Shown here: in pieces, positions 36,725 through 45,258 of the stretch
Position numbering within the stretch: position 1 is the first letter of the stretch
How the letters are laid out: every line of letters begins with the position of its first letter
Assembly: GCA_905182455.1 (NCBI GenBank)
Contig: CAJJBJ010000010.1
Coordinates: 37,487 to 101,486 of the forward strand
Origin: an uncultured Planktomarina sp.
Lineage (GTDB): Bacteria > Pseudomonadota > Alphaproteobacteria > Rhodobacterales > Rhodobacteraceae
Length of the DNA: 64,000 bases
Direction of reading: 5' to 3'
Position numbers and translations under genes: made by a program
Notes under the pieces: generated by a model
Database searches by the model: none
The model's input: the letters and a program-made list of their open reading frames with translations, nothing else
What the model was told of the DNA's origin: nothing

Positions 36725-37503
36725 CGGTATATTTCGTAGGTGCTGGCCCAGGCGATCCTGAACTTTTGACTCTCAAAGCGGCCCGTATCATTGGGCAATG
36801 CCCAGTCTGTCTCTATGCGGGCTCATTGGTGCCGATTGAGGTCGTGGGTTGTGCGCCGAAAGACGCGCGGGTTTTGGACACAGCTCCGATGACGCTGGAT
36901 GAAACTCATGCCGAGATTTTGGCTGCACACGCCAAGGGTCAAGATGTGGCGCGGGTGCATTCGGGCGATCCGTCTCTCTATGGCGCCATTGCCGAGCAAA
37001 TTCGCCGTTTGCGCACAGATGGTATTGATTATGAGATTATCCCTGGCGTTCCGGCCTATACGGCTGTGGCCGCTGCTTTGGGGCAAGAGTTGACAATTCC
37101 TGAGGTTGCTCAATCTATCATTCTCACGCGTATGTCGATGAAATCCACCTCCATGCCAGCCGGTGAAACTCTCGAAAACTTCGCCATTTCAGGGGCGACG
37201 CTCGCCATCCATCTGGCAATTCGCAATATGCGCGAAATTGAGCGGGTCTTGATTCCTCATTATGGTGCCGATTGTCCGGTGGTCGTGGCTTACCGAGCCA
37301 GTTGGCCTGATCAGATCATCATTCGTGGTACTTTGAGTGATATTCGCAAAAAAGTACGGGATGCCAAGATTACCCGTACCGCCTTGATTTTATTGGGTCC
37401 TGCTTTGAAAGAGCAGCAAGATTTTGTGGATTCTGCTCTCTATCACCCGGATATGGAACATGTGTTGCGCAATCGTAAAACACCGACGCCAGATATGGCG
37501 TAA
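36721..37503 (+). CDS. cobM: Precorrin-4 C11-methyltransferase
   Basis: CobM (260 residues) methylates precorrin-4 at C-11 to form precorrin-5. Motifs are FVGAGPGDPELLTLKAARII (about residues 5-24), VHSGDPSLYGAIAEQIRRL near 79 and IPGVPAYTAVAAALGQEL near 103. It overlaps the previous gene by four bases and closes the cbiX-cobH-cobL-cobI-cobJ-cobM run. CobK, CobF and CobG or CobZ, which the complete aerobic route needs, are not in this window. Confidence 0.95.
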   Translation: MTVYFVGAGPGDPELLTLKAARIIGQCPVCLYAGSLVPIEVVGCAPKDARVLDTAPMTLDETHAEILAAHAKGQDVARVHSGDPSLYGAIAEQIRRLRTDGIDYEIIPGVPAYTAVAAALGQELTIPEVAQSIILTRMSMKSTSMPAGETLENFAISGATLAIHLAIRNMREIERVLIPHYGADCPVVVAYRASWPDQIIIRGTLSDIRKKVRDAKITRTALILLGPALKEQQDFVDSALYHPDMEHVLRNRKTPTPDMA

Positions 37504-37580
37504 CGTAAATATAGCATTTCAATCGTTCCCTTGACCGAGCTGAAAAACCCGCGCAGGCTGTGTTTTGGGGAGATACTAAT

Positions 37581-37931
37581 ATGACGACATTTTTGCCAAA
37601 AGAAGTGGCCGACGGGCTGGAAGCTGCGCGCAAACAGGCGCTTCGCAAGAAAAGCCGCCTGCGGGTGCAGGCCGGATTGGAAACTTTGACTGTGCTGAAA
37701 TATTGGGATGGTGGATTTTCCGTTGATCTGGAAGATGCGCCGAAGCTGCGTGGATTGGTTGATCTCTATGATGGCAGCATTCACCTGTATCAATGCCTGA
37801 TCGTGGCCTCTGAAGAAGAGGACAGCGAGATGCGCTATGAATTCAAACGCAATACCCTCGCCGTTGAAAGCGCGCCTTTGGATTTTGAGCGCGCCGAGAA
37901 CGCACCTGTGGCTTTGATTGGGCGCAGCTAG
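37581..37931 (+). CDS. Conserved hypothetical protein, 116 residues
   Basis: I do not recognise a named domain. The protein is soluble: a basic N-terminal third (ARKQALRKKSRLRVQAG near residue 16), then a beta-rich part (LTVLKYWDGGFSVDLEDAPK near 35; GLVDLYDGSIHLYQCLIVAS near 58) and an acidic to charged end. GGGGAGA precedes ATG at 37581. It resembles short PilZ-free proteins conserved in Rhodobacterales, as far as I recall. It converges with patB with an 11-base gap and no clear terminator. Confidence 0.7.
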   Translation: MTTFLPKEVADGLEAARKQALRKKSRLRVQAGLETLTVLKYWDGGFSVDLEDAPKLRGLVDLYDGSIHLYQCLIVASEEEDSEMRYEFKRNTLAVESAPLDFERAENAPVALIGRS

Positions 37932-37942
37932 GACCCCCCTGT

Positions 37943-39109
37943 CTATTGTAGGTCTGCGAAGGCGGCCTGCATGTTAGCCACTGCACGCTCAACATTCGCG
38001 CGGGCGGTTCCAATGTTAAAGCGCAGGAATGTTTCACCACCGGTTCCAAATGTTGGTCCATAATTGGCCGCAATTTTGGCCTGTTTTTGCACACGGGCGA
38101 TGACCTCATCTAGGGTCATTCCAGTGCCTGAGAAGTCAACCCAAGCTAGGTAGGTGGAGTCTAAGTTCATCGATTTCACGCCGGGGATCGCATTGATGCC
38201 TGCGTCAAATATCTGGCGATTGCCGTCCAAATAACGCATCAATTCGTCAACCCATTCCGCGCCTTGAGGTGAATAGGCGGCGGTGACCATATGCAGACCA
38301 AAGGAATTGGGCGACAGACCAAGTCCTTGCATCCTTTTGGAAAAACGTGCCCGCAAGTCTGGGTCATCAATGATGACATTGCCGGAATGACAGCCGGCAA
38401 TGTTGAAGGTTTTGGTGCTGGCCGTCATCATGATCAATCTGTTGGCGATGCCCTCGATCAATGCCATGGGCGTATGCTTGACCCCGAAAGTCAGATCATG
38501 GTGGATCTCATCACTGACCAAAATTAGGTCATGGCGCTTGGCAAATGCGGCGACTTGCTCCAATTCTGCGCGGCTCCAAACCCGTCCGCCGGGATTGTGC
38601 GGCGAGCAGAGGACCACCATCCGGGCATGGGCGGGCAGGGCGGCATCATAGGCGTCGAAATCCATTTCATAGCGGCCATCGTTGAGGCCCAAGGGCAGTT
38701 CAATCACCTCACGGTCATTGGCGTGGATCACTTTGGCAAAGGCGTGGTAGACTGGCGTGAACAAAGCCACACCGTCGCCGGGGGCCGTGAACGTATCCAC
38801 GCACATGGCTGTACCATGGACCAAACCGTGGGTGGTGAATATGCCAGCGCGTGGCACATCCCAGCCATGGCGGTTTTTCATCCACCACTGAATGGCATCC
38901 AGATAAGGGCCATCACCGCCATAATAGCCGTAGATCCCGTGCTCGGTCATTTCAGTCAATTTGTCTTGCACGATCTGTGGTGGGCGAAAATCCGTATCGG
39001 CCACCCACATCGAAATCCCATCATCGGGGGAGACGCCGTAGAGCAGTTCCATCATATCCCATTTGCTTGAATGTGTATTGCGGCGATCGATATGCTCATC
39101 AAAGTTCAT
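37943..39109 (-). CDS. patB: MalY/PatB-family PLP lyase or aminotransferase
   Basis: A 388-residue fold-type I PLP enzyme of the MalY/PatB group, usually a cystathionine or cysteine-S-conjugate beta-lyase that yields pyruvate, ammonia and a thiol. The PLP lysine is in TASTKTFNIAGCHSGN (about residue 231); SDEIHHDLTFG near 200 has the Asp that binds the pyridine nitrogen; SMWVADTDFRPP near 33 and the RFNIGTARANV arginine near 370 are family traits. Marine relatives could release volatile thiols, but that is inference. Confidence 0.88.
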   Translation of the reverse strand: MNFDEHIDRRNTHSSKWDMMELLYGVSPDDGISMWVADTDFRPPQIVQDKLTEMTEHGIYGYYGGDGPYLDAIQWWMKNRHGWDVPRAGIFTTHGLVHGTAMCVDTFTAPGDGVALFTPVYHAFAKVIHANDREVIELPLGLNDGRYEMDFDAYDAALPAHARMVVLCSPHNPGGRVWSRAELEQVAAFAKRHDLILVSDEIHHDLTFGVKHTPMALIEGIANRLIMMTASTKTFNIAGCHSGNVIIDDPDLRARFSKRMQGLGLSPNSFGLHMVTAAYSPQGAEWVDELMRYLDGNRQIFDAGINAIPGVKSMNLDSTYLAWVDFSGTGMTLDEVIARVQKQAKIAANYGPTFGTGGETFLRFNIGTARANVERAVANMQAAFADLQ

Positions 39110-39260
39110 AATGTTTCCTAAATCTAATTGCGGTTAGGTTATCTTGGAGAGACGTGGGATCAAGGGGAAACGTTGCATTTGAGCTTAAAAGCATAAAATA
39201 TGGCCAGCAACCCTGCCTTTGGAATTGCGCTGTGACGCAGGTTTGAATATCAGGTGAGCC

Positions 39261-39782
39261 ATGACATTACGCCCCATATTGATCCACCCGGACCCCCGCT
39301 TGAAAAAGACAGCGTCCCCTATAACCGAGGTTACGGCCGCAATCGCCCGTCTGGCTGATGATATGCTGGAAACCATGTATGATGCGCCCGGCATTGGTTT
39401 GGCTGCGCCACAGATTGGGGTGATGAGCCGCATGTTCGTGATGGACTGCGTGAAAGAAGAGGGCGATGCCCCCAGGCCCATGGTCATTATGAACCCAGAG
39501 GTCCTCTGGGTCTCCGAGGATCTGAGCACCTATGAGGAAGGCTGCCTGTCAATTCCGGAGCAATACGGTGATGTAGAGCGACCTGCATCGGTTGAAATGA
39601 AATGGTTTGGCCTCGACGGCCAAAGTCATCAGCAAAGGTTTGACAGGCTTTGGGCCACCTGTGCGCAGCATGAGTTGGATCATTTGAATGGCAAATTGTT
39701 CATTGATTACCTCAAACCGATGCGCCGCCAGATGATCACCCGCAAAATGCAAAAGCTGAAACGCGAGCAGGCCCGACCATGA
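39261..39782 (+). CDS. def: Peptide deformylase
   Basis: This 173-residue metalloenzyme removes the formyl group from the N-terminal methionine of new proteins. All three motifs are complete: GIGLAAPQIG (about residue 46), EGCLSIPEQ (about 93) and QHELDHLNGK (about 137, the HExxH-type metal site). It overlaps the following deformylase-like gene by four bases and forms an operon with fmt, which makes the formyl-methionine. Confidence 0.96.
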   Translation: MTLRPILIHPDPRLKKTASPITEVTAAIARLADDMLETMYDAPGIGLAAPQIGVMSRMFVMDCVKEEGDAPRPMVIMNPEVLWVSEDLSTYEEGCLSIPEQYGDVERPASVEMKWFGLDGQSHQQRFDRLWATCAQHELDHLNGKLFIDYLKPMRRQMITRKMQKLKREQARP

Positions 39783-40273
39783 GCCGCCGCATTGTGCCTT
39801 GGCCCAACCCTTGTTTGAAGGCCAAAGCTGAGCCTATCGTTGAAATCACACCGGAGATCACCCAGATCTGGCAAGATATGATTGTGGTTATGGAGGCGAT
39901 GCCGGGCGTTGGTCTAGCCGCCCCGCAGCTTGGCATGGGCCTGCGTTTGGCCGTGGTGGATGCCTCCTCGGTACGTGGTCAGGTGCTGCGCATGGCCAAC
40001 CCTGAAATTTTACATGTCTCTGCCAAACTTGAGGTGGGTGAAGAGGCCAGCCCTAATCTGCCGCGTGTATCAGCCCAGATCAAACGCCCGCGCGGTGTCA
40101 CGGTCCGCTATATGGATGAGACCGGCGCCATGCAGGAAAAGGATCTGGTTGGGCTTTGGGCGCGCTCGCTGCAACATCAAGTGGACCATCTGAATGGGCG
40201 GATGTATTTTGATAATCTGTCGAATCTCAAGCGCGATATGCTGATTAAAAAGGCCCGCAAGCTATGCGCGTAG
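39779..40273 (+). CDS. Deformylase-like protein lacking active-site residues
   Basis: A 164-residue paralogue of peptide deformylase. Motif 1 is kept ([12 protein letters not shown] near residue 44), but motif 2 reads EASPNLPRV instead of EGCLS, losing the metal-binding Cys, and motif 3 reads [10 protein letters not shown], where the catalytic Glu of HExxH is Gln. The two metal histidines remain. It is therefore unlikely to deformylate. It overlaps def upstream (4 bases) and fmt downstream (10 bases), so it is strictly co-expressed with them. A regulatory or ribosome-binding role is possible but unknown. Confidence 0.88.
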   Translation: MSRRIVPWPNPCLKAKAEPIVEITPEITQIWQDMIVVMEAMPGVGLAAPQLGMGLRLAVVDASSVRGQVLRMANPEILHVSAKLEVGEEASPNLPRVSAQIKRPRGVTVRYMDETGAMQEKDLVGLWARSLQHQVDHLNGRMYFDNLSNLKRDMLIKKARKLCA

Positions 40274-41163
40274 TGTTCATGGGCACGCCGGAGTTTTCCG
40301 TCAACGCCCTCGAGGCTTTGGCTGCAGCAGGTCATGAGATTGTGGCGGTTTATAGCCAGCCCCCCCGCAAGTCAGGCCGGGGCCAAAAACTGCGGCCATC
40401 GCCTGTGCATCAGTTGGCTCAGACGCGCGGCTGGCCTATCTTCACCCCGGCAAACTTTCGCGATCCCGCAGATGTGGCGGCTTTCGCAGGCCATGACGCC
40501 GATATCGCCGTTGTGGTGGCCTATGGGTTGATCTTACCGCAAGCGCTTTTGGATCTGCCCAAACATGGATGTTTAAACATTCATGCGAGCCTGTTGCCGC
40601 GCTGGCGTGGGGCCGCACCTATACACCGCGCGATTATGGCCGGAGACCAAGAGACTGGTGTGTGTATCATGCAGATGGATGCGGGGCTGGACACTGGTCC
40701 GGTACGCATTCGGCGCAGCTTGGACATTGGTGCCACCGAAATTACAGCTCAATTACACGACCGATTGGCGTTTATGGGCGCCGAGGCTGTGGTTGATGTT
40801 TTGGCAGATCTTGCGGGCCATGCCTGCGTGCCTCAGGTCGAGGACGGCAGCTGCTACGCTACTAAGATTGACAAATCAGAAGCCCGAATTGATTGGACCC
40901 GCTCTGCTGTCGAGATCGACCGTAAAATCCGTGGCTTGTCGTCCTTCCCGGGCGCTTGGTGCATGATGGGCGACCAACGGCTAAAGGTTCTCGCCTCCTG
41001 CCTGTCGGACGGTGCAGGCGTGCCGGGGCAGGTGTTGCAAGCCAGTGAAATAGCTTGTGGTGATGGTTCCGTTATTCTAACAACTCTGCAACCAGCCGGC
41101 AAAATAGCCCAAATCGCGGAAGTGTTTTTTCAGGGCCACTGCCTGCCGGAGCGGTTGGACTAG
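40264..41163 (+). CDS. fmt: Methionyl-tRNA formyltransferase
   Basis: Fmt (299 residues) formylates initiator Met-tRNA using 10-formyltetrahydrofolate. Motifs: [16 protein letters not shown] near residue 4, the loop [17 protein letters not shown] near 36, and the catalytic [17 protein letters not shown] with Asn and His near 107, then AGLDTGPV near 140. The C-terminal OB domain (about 205-299) begins at [11 protein letters not shown]. The ATG lies inside the end of the deformylase-like gene. Confidence 0.95.
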   Translation: MRVVFMGTPEFSVNALEALAAAGHEIVAVYSQPPRKSGRGQKLRPSPVHQLAQTRGWPIFTPANFRDPADVAAFAGHDADIAVVVAYGLILPQALLDLPKHGCLNIHASLLPRWRGAAPIHRAIMAGDQETGVCIMQMDAGLDTGPVRIRRSLDIGATEITAQLHDRLAFMGAEAVVDVLADLAGHACVPQVEDGSCYATKIDKSEARIDWTRSAVEIDRKIRGLSSFPGAWCMMGDQRLKVLASCLSDGAGVPGQVLQASEIACGDGSVILTTLQPAGKIAQIAEVFFQGHCLPERLD

Positions 41164-41195
41164 ATCGCCTTTAGCCTGAGCTACCGGCCTCTTGT

Positions 41196-41429
41196 TCACG
41201 CCCAGCGGATCAAGCCAATGATTGCGGAAGCGGCATAAAAGACTTGGAGCAGCAAAAACGTCCAGCGGTGGTCGATGACTGCCCAGGCGGAGAACAGGCT
41301 GGCGGAAATGAGCAGCAAGGTGAAGCCGATAGTTTCGTTCCCAGTATTGCTTGCGATCAACAAAGCATAGACCATGGCCAGCACTGAGCCTGTAATTTCA
41401 AATATCGAGGTGAGTTTTCGGTTGTCCAT
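41196..41429 (-). CDS. Small membrane protein, 77 residues
   Basis: No named family is certain. The protein has three hydrophobic helices (about residues 10-26, 33-50 and 57-75), with ISASLFSAWAVIDHRWTFLL as the most distinctive part. Arg-rich N-terminus (MDNRKLTS) suggests N-in topology. It lies downstream of rnhA on the same strand, 26 bases away, as in some other Rhodobacterales genomes. Function is unknown. Confidence 0.65.
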   Translation of the reverse strand: MDNRKLTSIFEITGSVLAMVYALLIASNTGNETIGFTLLLISASLFSAWAVIDHRWTFLLLQVFYAASAIIGLIRWA

Positions 41430-41455
41430 GGTTTTTGCCCCAATTCAATACGGAT

Positions 41456-41908
41456 TTACCCTTTAAAGGGAGCCATTCCAGCACGGGCCAGTTCGTCGGC
41501 CAGTTCGTTTTCGAGGTGGCCTGCGTGGCCTTTGACCCATACCCAAGTGACCGCATGTTGGGCTTGGGCGGCATCGAGTTGCTTCCATAGGTCTTCGTTT
41601 TTCACGGGCTTTTTGGCCGCAGTTTTCCAGCCGTTTTTCTTCCAGCCAAAAATCCATTTAGTCACACCATCTTTGACATAAACGCTGTCGGTCACCACGG
41701 TGATAGTTGAGTGTCGTGACAGGGCTTCCAGTGCCGAGATTGCGGCCGTCAGTTCCATGCGGTTGTTGGTGGTCTCCTGAGAGCCACCTTTCAGCTCGCG
41801 TTGTTTGGTGACGTCTGAGCCAGATTTGGCCTGTAGCACCACGCCCCAGCCGCCCGGTCCCGGATTGCCGCTGCAGGCCCCGTCTGTATAGGCAATCAAA
41901 CTACGCAT
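41456..41908 (-). CDS. rnhA: Ribonuclease HI
   Basis: RNase HI (150 residues) cuts the RNA strand of RNA-DNA hybrids in the cytosol with Mg2+. The four catalytic acids are in [16 protein letters not shown] (Asp, about residue 9), NNRMELTA (Glu, about 48), [11 protein letters not shown] (Asp, about 70) and [11 protein letters not shown] (Asp, about 138). The basic handle [20 protein letters not shown] near 85 is also present. It overlaps the end of the methyltransferase gene upstream by eight bases. Confidence 0.95.
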   Translation of the reverse strand: MRSLIAYTDGACSGNPGPGGWGVVLQAKSGSDVTKQRELKGGSQETTNNRMELTAAISALEALSRHSTITVVTDSVYVKDGVTKWIFGWKKNGWKTAAKKPVKNEDLWKQLDAAQAQHAVTWVWVKGHAGHLENELADELARAGMAPFKG

Positions 41909-42488
41909 GTGCTGTTACCATGATGAAAGGTTCTACATCTCCCGCAAGCCCAAGCTCTTTGCCCTCGCGTTGATAGGAGATGGTAAAGCCGGCTTGAGTG
42001 AGCACATCTGCAAGCTCCTCGGCGGAATAATAAGTATAAAACCGCCCCAAGGAGTCGCGTTTCTCACCGGTGCCAAGCTTCATACCAAGGTACAAAATCC
42101 CTTCAGGGTGCAGGGCGGTGTGACAGGCTTGAATGTGGCGCGCAAAATCGGCGCGACTGGCATGTAGTAAAGAAAAATTGGCATAGACGCCGTGATAGGT
42201 GGCGCCCGTGGGCAGGGTGTCGAATGTGGCGAGCTGGGCAGATACACCCGGGTGCTTGGCCGCGGCGGCGACCATCTTAGCGCTGCCATCGGTGGCGTCC
42301 ACCTGAAGGCCTTGGCGTGCCATCGCGGCCGCGGCCAACCCTGGCCCGCAGCCCAAGTCCAGCACACGCCCACCCGCAGGAATAGCGTGAATGAAGGCCA
42401 AAAGCGATTTGCTCGGTGGCGCTTGGGTGAGGCGTAGATAGTCTTCAATCTTTGCGTCATATACAGCAAGAGTTTGGGTGTCGGTCAT
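41901..42488 (-). CDS. Class I SAM-dependent methyltransferase
   Basis: A 195-residue protein with the SAM-binding motif [18 protein letters not shown] (about residues 42-59) and the acidic [10 protein letters not shown] turn after it. The family occurs widely and this substrate is not evident. The frame can be extended upstream to overlap ispH, but [13 protein letters not shown] at 42488 matches the usual start of this group. It sits between ispH and rnhA on the same strand and is probably co-transcribed with both. Confidence 0.85.
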   Translation of the reverse strand: MTDTQTLAVYDAKIEDYLRLTQAPPSKSLLAFIHAIPAGGRVLDLGCGPGLAAAAMARQGLQVDATDGSAKMVAAAAKHPGVSAQLATFDTLPTGATYHGVYANFSLLHASRADFARHIQACHTALHPEGILYLGMKLGTGEKRDSLGRFYTYYSAEELADVLTQAGFTISYQREGKELGLAGDVEPFIMVTAHA

Positions 42489-42543
42489 GAAATAAGACTC
42501 TTCGATTGGGGCCAAATACCCGTTGCGTTCATAGGCGCTCTCA

Positions 42544-43491
42544 TCAGGCGTCACGTAAAATGCGCGGCACTTTGAAGCTCACATTTTCTTGTGCGGTCTC
42601 GACGGTTTCCACGGTGACCTCATAGTGTTTTGAAAATGCGTCCACGACTTCTTGGATTAAAACATCAGGGGCTGAGGCGCCCGCAGTGATGCCCACGCTT
42701 TTGATCCCATCTAGGGCGCGCCAGTCAATGTCGGTGGCCCGCTGTACCAGCTGCGCATAGCTACAGCCAGCGCGAGAGGCCACTTCGACCAACCGTTTGG
42801 AGTTTGAAGAATTGGGTGCCCCCACGACGAGCAACGCATCCGACAGAGGGGCAATAGCTTTGACGGCCTCTTGGCGGTTAGTGGTGGCGTAGCAGATGTC
42901 TTCTTTGTGAGGGCCCATGATTTTGGGGAAACGCTTTTGTAGGGCGGCTACCATGCCGACGGTGTCATCAACAGAGAGCGTTGTTTGGGTGATATAGGCC
43001 AATCGCGAAGCGTCGCGAACCTCAACCAACGCCACATCGGCCTCTGTTTCGACCAAAAGCACTTCGTCTTCGGGTAATTGTCCCATGGTGCCAACGGTCT
43101 CAGGGTGCCCCGCATGGCCGATCATGATCATTTGCAACCCGTTCTCATAATGACGCTCTGCTTCGATATGGACCTTGCTCACCAAAGGGCAGGTGGCGTC
43201 GACGAACACCAAATTGCGCGCTTTGGCGGCATTAGGCACGGATTTTGGGACCCCATGGGCGGAGAAAATGACAGGGCGATCATCGGGGCATTGATCAAGC
43301 TCATGCACAAAGATTGCCCCCTGCACACGCAGGCTGTCGACCACAAATTTATTGTGCACAATTTCATGGCGCACATAAACCGGTGCACCCCATTTTTGGA
43401 GAGCCAACTCAACGATTTTGATGGCACGGTCTACGCCCGCACAAAATCCGCGCGGGGCGGCAAGGTAAAGTTTAAGCTGGGGTTTTGACAT
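42544..43491 (-). CDS. ispH: 4-hydroxy-3-methylbut-2-enyl diphosphate reductase
   Basis: IspH (315 residues) catalyses the last step of the MEP pathway, making IPP and DMAPP. It holds a 4Fe-4S cluster on three cysteines, in [13 protein letters not shown] (about residue 17), [12 protein letters not shown] (about 102) and [13 protein letters not shown] (about 199). HGVPKSVP near 80 and [13 protein letters not shown] near 228 bind the diphosphate. It is the first gene of ispH-methyltransferase-rnhA-membrane protein. Confidence 0.96.
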   Translation of the reverse strand: MSKPQLKLYLAAPRGFCAGVDRAIKIVELALQKWGAPVYVRHEIVHNKFVVDSLRVQGAIFVHELDQCPDDRPVIFSAHGVPKSVPNAAKARNLVFVDATCPLVSKVHIEAERHYENGLQMIMIGHAGHPETVGTMGQLPEDEVLLVETEADVALVEVRDASRLAYITQTTLSVDDTVGMVAALQKRFPKIMGPHKEDICYATTNRQEAVKAIAPLSDALLVVGAPNSSNSKRLVEVASRAGCSYAQLVQRATDIDWRALDGIKSVGITAGASAPDVLIQEVVDAFSKHYEVTVETVETAQENVSFKVPRILRDA

Positions 43492-43555
43492 TATTGGATC
43501 CTTTGCCAGGCAAACTAGTTGTGCCGGGCAGGATCGTCCAGAGTGCTGCTCTTAT

Positions 43556-44122
43556 TTATTCTGCTTCAGCAGGCGCACTATGATCATCGGTTTCGCGTGT
43601 TGGGCGTCCGATTACATCGCGTAGACCATCCAACTCAATGAAGTTGTCGCACTGGCGGCGCAGTTCGTCGGCAATCATCGGAGGTTGGCTGCGAATTGTA
43701 GAGACCACGGAAACCCGTACGCCTTGGCGTTGCACAGCTTCCACCATTGGGCGGAAGTCACCATCACCGGAGAACAATACGATATGGTCCACGTGTGGGG
43801 CCAGTTCCATTGCATTCACAGTCAGCTCAATATCCATGTTGCCTTTGATTTTCCGACGACCTTGGCTGTCGGTAAATTCTTTTGCGGCCTTTGTGACCAT
43901 GGTGAAGCCGTTGTAATTCAGCCAATCGACCAAAGGGCGGATTGGCGAATATTCATCGTTTTCGAGCAAAGCTGTGTAGTAAAATGCGCGCAGCATTTTG
44001 CCACGGCTCATGAACTCTTGGCGTAGTAATTTATAGTCAATGTCAAAACCAAGGGCCTTGGCTGCCGCATATAGATTTGCGCCATCAATAAAGAGCGCCA
44101 AGCGTTCGTCGCGGTAAAACAT
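43556..44122 (-). CDS. LabA-like NYN-domain protein
   Basis: A 188-residue NYN-domain protein, a PIN-like fold that is a predicted RNase. Acidic metal-binding positions appear in LALFIDGANLYAAAKAL (about residue 8), KGNMDIELTVNAME (about 93) and IVLFSGDGDFRPMV (about 114). The C-terminal tail is acidic. LabA-like proteins affect gene expression in cyanobacteria, but the role here is unknown. It diverges from folK with a 94-base AT-rich gap that should carry both promoters. Confidence 0.88.
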   Translation of the reverse strand: MFYRDERLALFIDGANLYAAAKALGFDIDYKLLRQEFMSRGKMLRAFYYTALLENDEYSPIRPLVDWLNYNGFTMVTKAAKEFTDSQGRRKIKGNMDIELTVNAMELAPHVDHIVLFSGDGDFRPMVEAVQRQGVRVSVVSTIRSQPPMIADELRRQCDNFIELDGLRDVIGRPTRETDDHSAPAEAE

Positions 44123-44216
44123 ACTAAATATATCCTTTTTAAGTACCGTTAAGCGCTAACCGTGATAGTATTGGATAACGGAAAATTTACGATAGTCAGT
44201 AAAATAAGTCATGTAA

Positions 44217-44816
44217 ATGTCGCAAATGCAAATTAGTGTACAACATAGCGAAAAAAGAGTTTTAGTCGCACTTGGTGGCAATTTACCGTCGTCGGTTGGT
44301 CCGCCGCGGGCGACTTTGGGCTGTGCACTGGCAAATCTGCGCTCACTTACGAATACTGTCATGCGCAAAAGTAAGTATTTTGTTACCCCGTGTTTCCCTG
44401 CAGGGTATGGCCCGGATTATGTGAACGCGGCCGTTGAATTTAACTTTTCTGGCGAATCACACGCGCTTTTGCAGATTTTACACGACATTGAAGCTTTGTT
44501 CGGCAGAGCCCGCGAGTCCAGATGGAGTGGTAGGGTTTTGGATCTCGACTTGCTGGCTTTTGGAGATGCTGTTGCCCCTGACATGGATGGTTACAGTAAA
44601 TGGCGCGACAAACCGCTTGCCCAACAAATGGAGCAAGCACCGCAGGAACTGATCCTGCCGCACCCGCGCATGCAGGATAGAGCCTTTGTTTTAGGGCCTT
44701 TGATGGATATCGCGCCAGATTGGCGGCACCCGGTGTCAGGGCGAACAGTGCGTGAAATGTTCGCCAGTTTACCTGCGGGTGATCGCGAGGCCCTACAACC
44801 CATTTCAGAGCCTTAA
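44217..44816 (+). CDS. folK: 2-amino-4-hydroxy-6-hydroxymethyldihydropteridine diphosphokinase
   Basis: HPPK (199 residues) transfers pyrophosphate from ATP to the pterin in folate synthesis. Motifs: LVALGGNLPSSVGPP near residue 15, the loop RESRWSGRVLDLDLLAFGD near 100 with the Mg-binding Asp pair, and LPHPRMQDRAFVLGPLMDIA near 143. ATG at 44217 or 44226 may start it. It precedes rpoZ and rsh, as in related genomes. Confidence 0.94.
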   Translation: MSQMQISVQHSEKRVLVALGGNLPSSVGPPRATLGCALANLRSLTNTVMRKSKYFVTPCFPAGYGPDYVNAAVEFNFSGESHALLQILHDIEALFGRARESRWSGRVLDLDLLAFGDAVAPDMDGYSKWRDKPLAQQMEQAPQELILPHPRMQDRAFVLGPLMDIAPDWRHPVSGRTVREMFASLPAGDREALQPISEP

Positions 44817-44892
44817 AGGCGCATTTCATCCTTGCGTTTCTTTGCATTCACTCCTAAAAAGCGAACTTCAATAAAGTTGCAGGAGAGCAGAC

Positions 44893-45246
44893 ATGGCGCG
44901 TGTCACAGTTGAAGATTGTGTAGACAAAGTACCAAATCGCTTTGATCTGGTTATGCTGGCGGCTCACCGGGCCCGTGAGATTGCCAGTGGGTCCCCCGTG
45001 ACTGTAGATCGCGATAATGACAAAAACCCTGTCGTTTCCTTGCGTGAAATTGCCGAAGAAACTCAGATGGTCAGCGATTTGCTTGAACGCCTGATTGAAA
45101 GCAATCAACTTCAAATCGAAATCGATGAGCCGGAAGAAGATTCCATGGCTTTGTTGATGGGTGGTGAGCCCGACAAACCAGCCGAAGATGATTTGAACGA
45201 TGAAAAATTGCTGCGTGCTTTGATGGAAGCTCAAGGCCAACGTTAA
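44893..45246 (+). CDS. rpoZ: RNA polymerase omega subunit
   Basis: Omega (117 residues) binds the C-terminus of the beta-prime subunit and helps polymerase assembly; in proteobacteria it forms part of a ppGpp site. The conserved N-terminus is [20 protein letters not shown], with [14 protein letters not shown] near 22 and [12 protein letters not shown] near 45. The acidic C-terminal extension is usual in alphaproteobacteria. A GCAGGAGAG site precedes the ATG. It lies 12 bases upstream of the ppGpp enzyme gene. Confidence 0.95.
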   Translation: MARVTVEDCVDKVPNRFDLVMLAAHRAREIASGSPVTVDRDNDKNPVVSLREIAEETQMVSDLLERLIESNQLQIEIDEPEEDSMALLMGGEPDKPAEDDLNDEKLLRALMEAQGQR

Positions 45247-45258
45247 GGAAATGGGCGC

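Noticed and set aside
43492..43555. GC-rich stem-loop between ispH and the NYN gene as a terminator
   Set aside because: The GGCA/TGCC pairings are weak and no T run follows on either strand.
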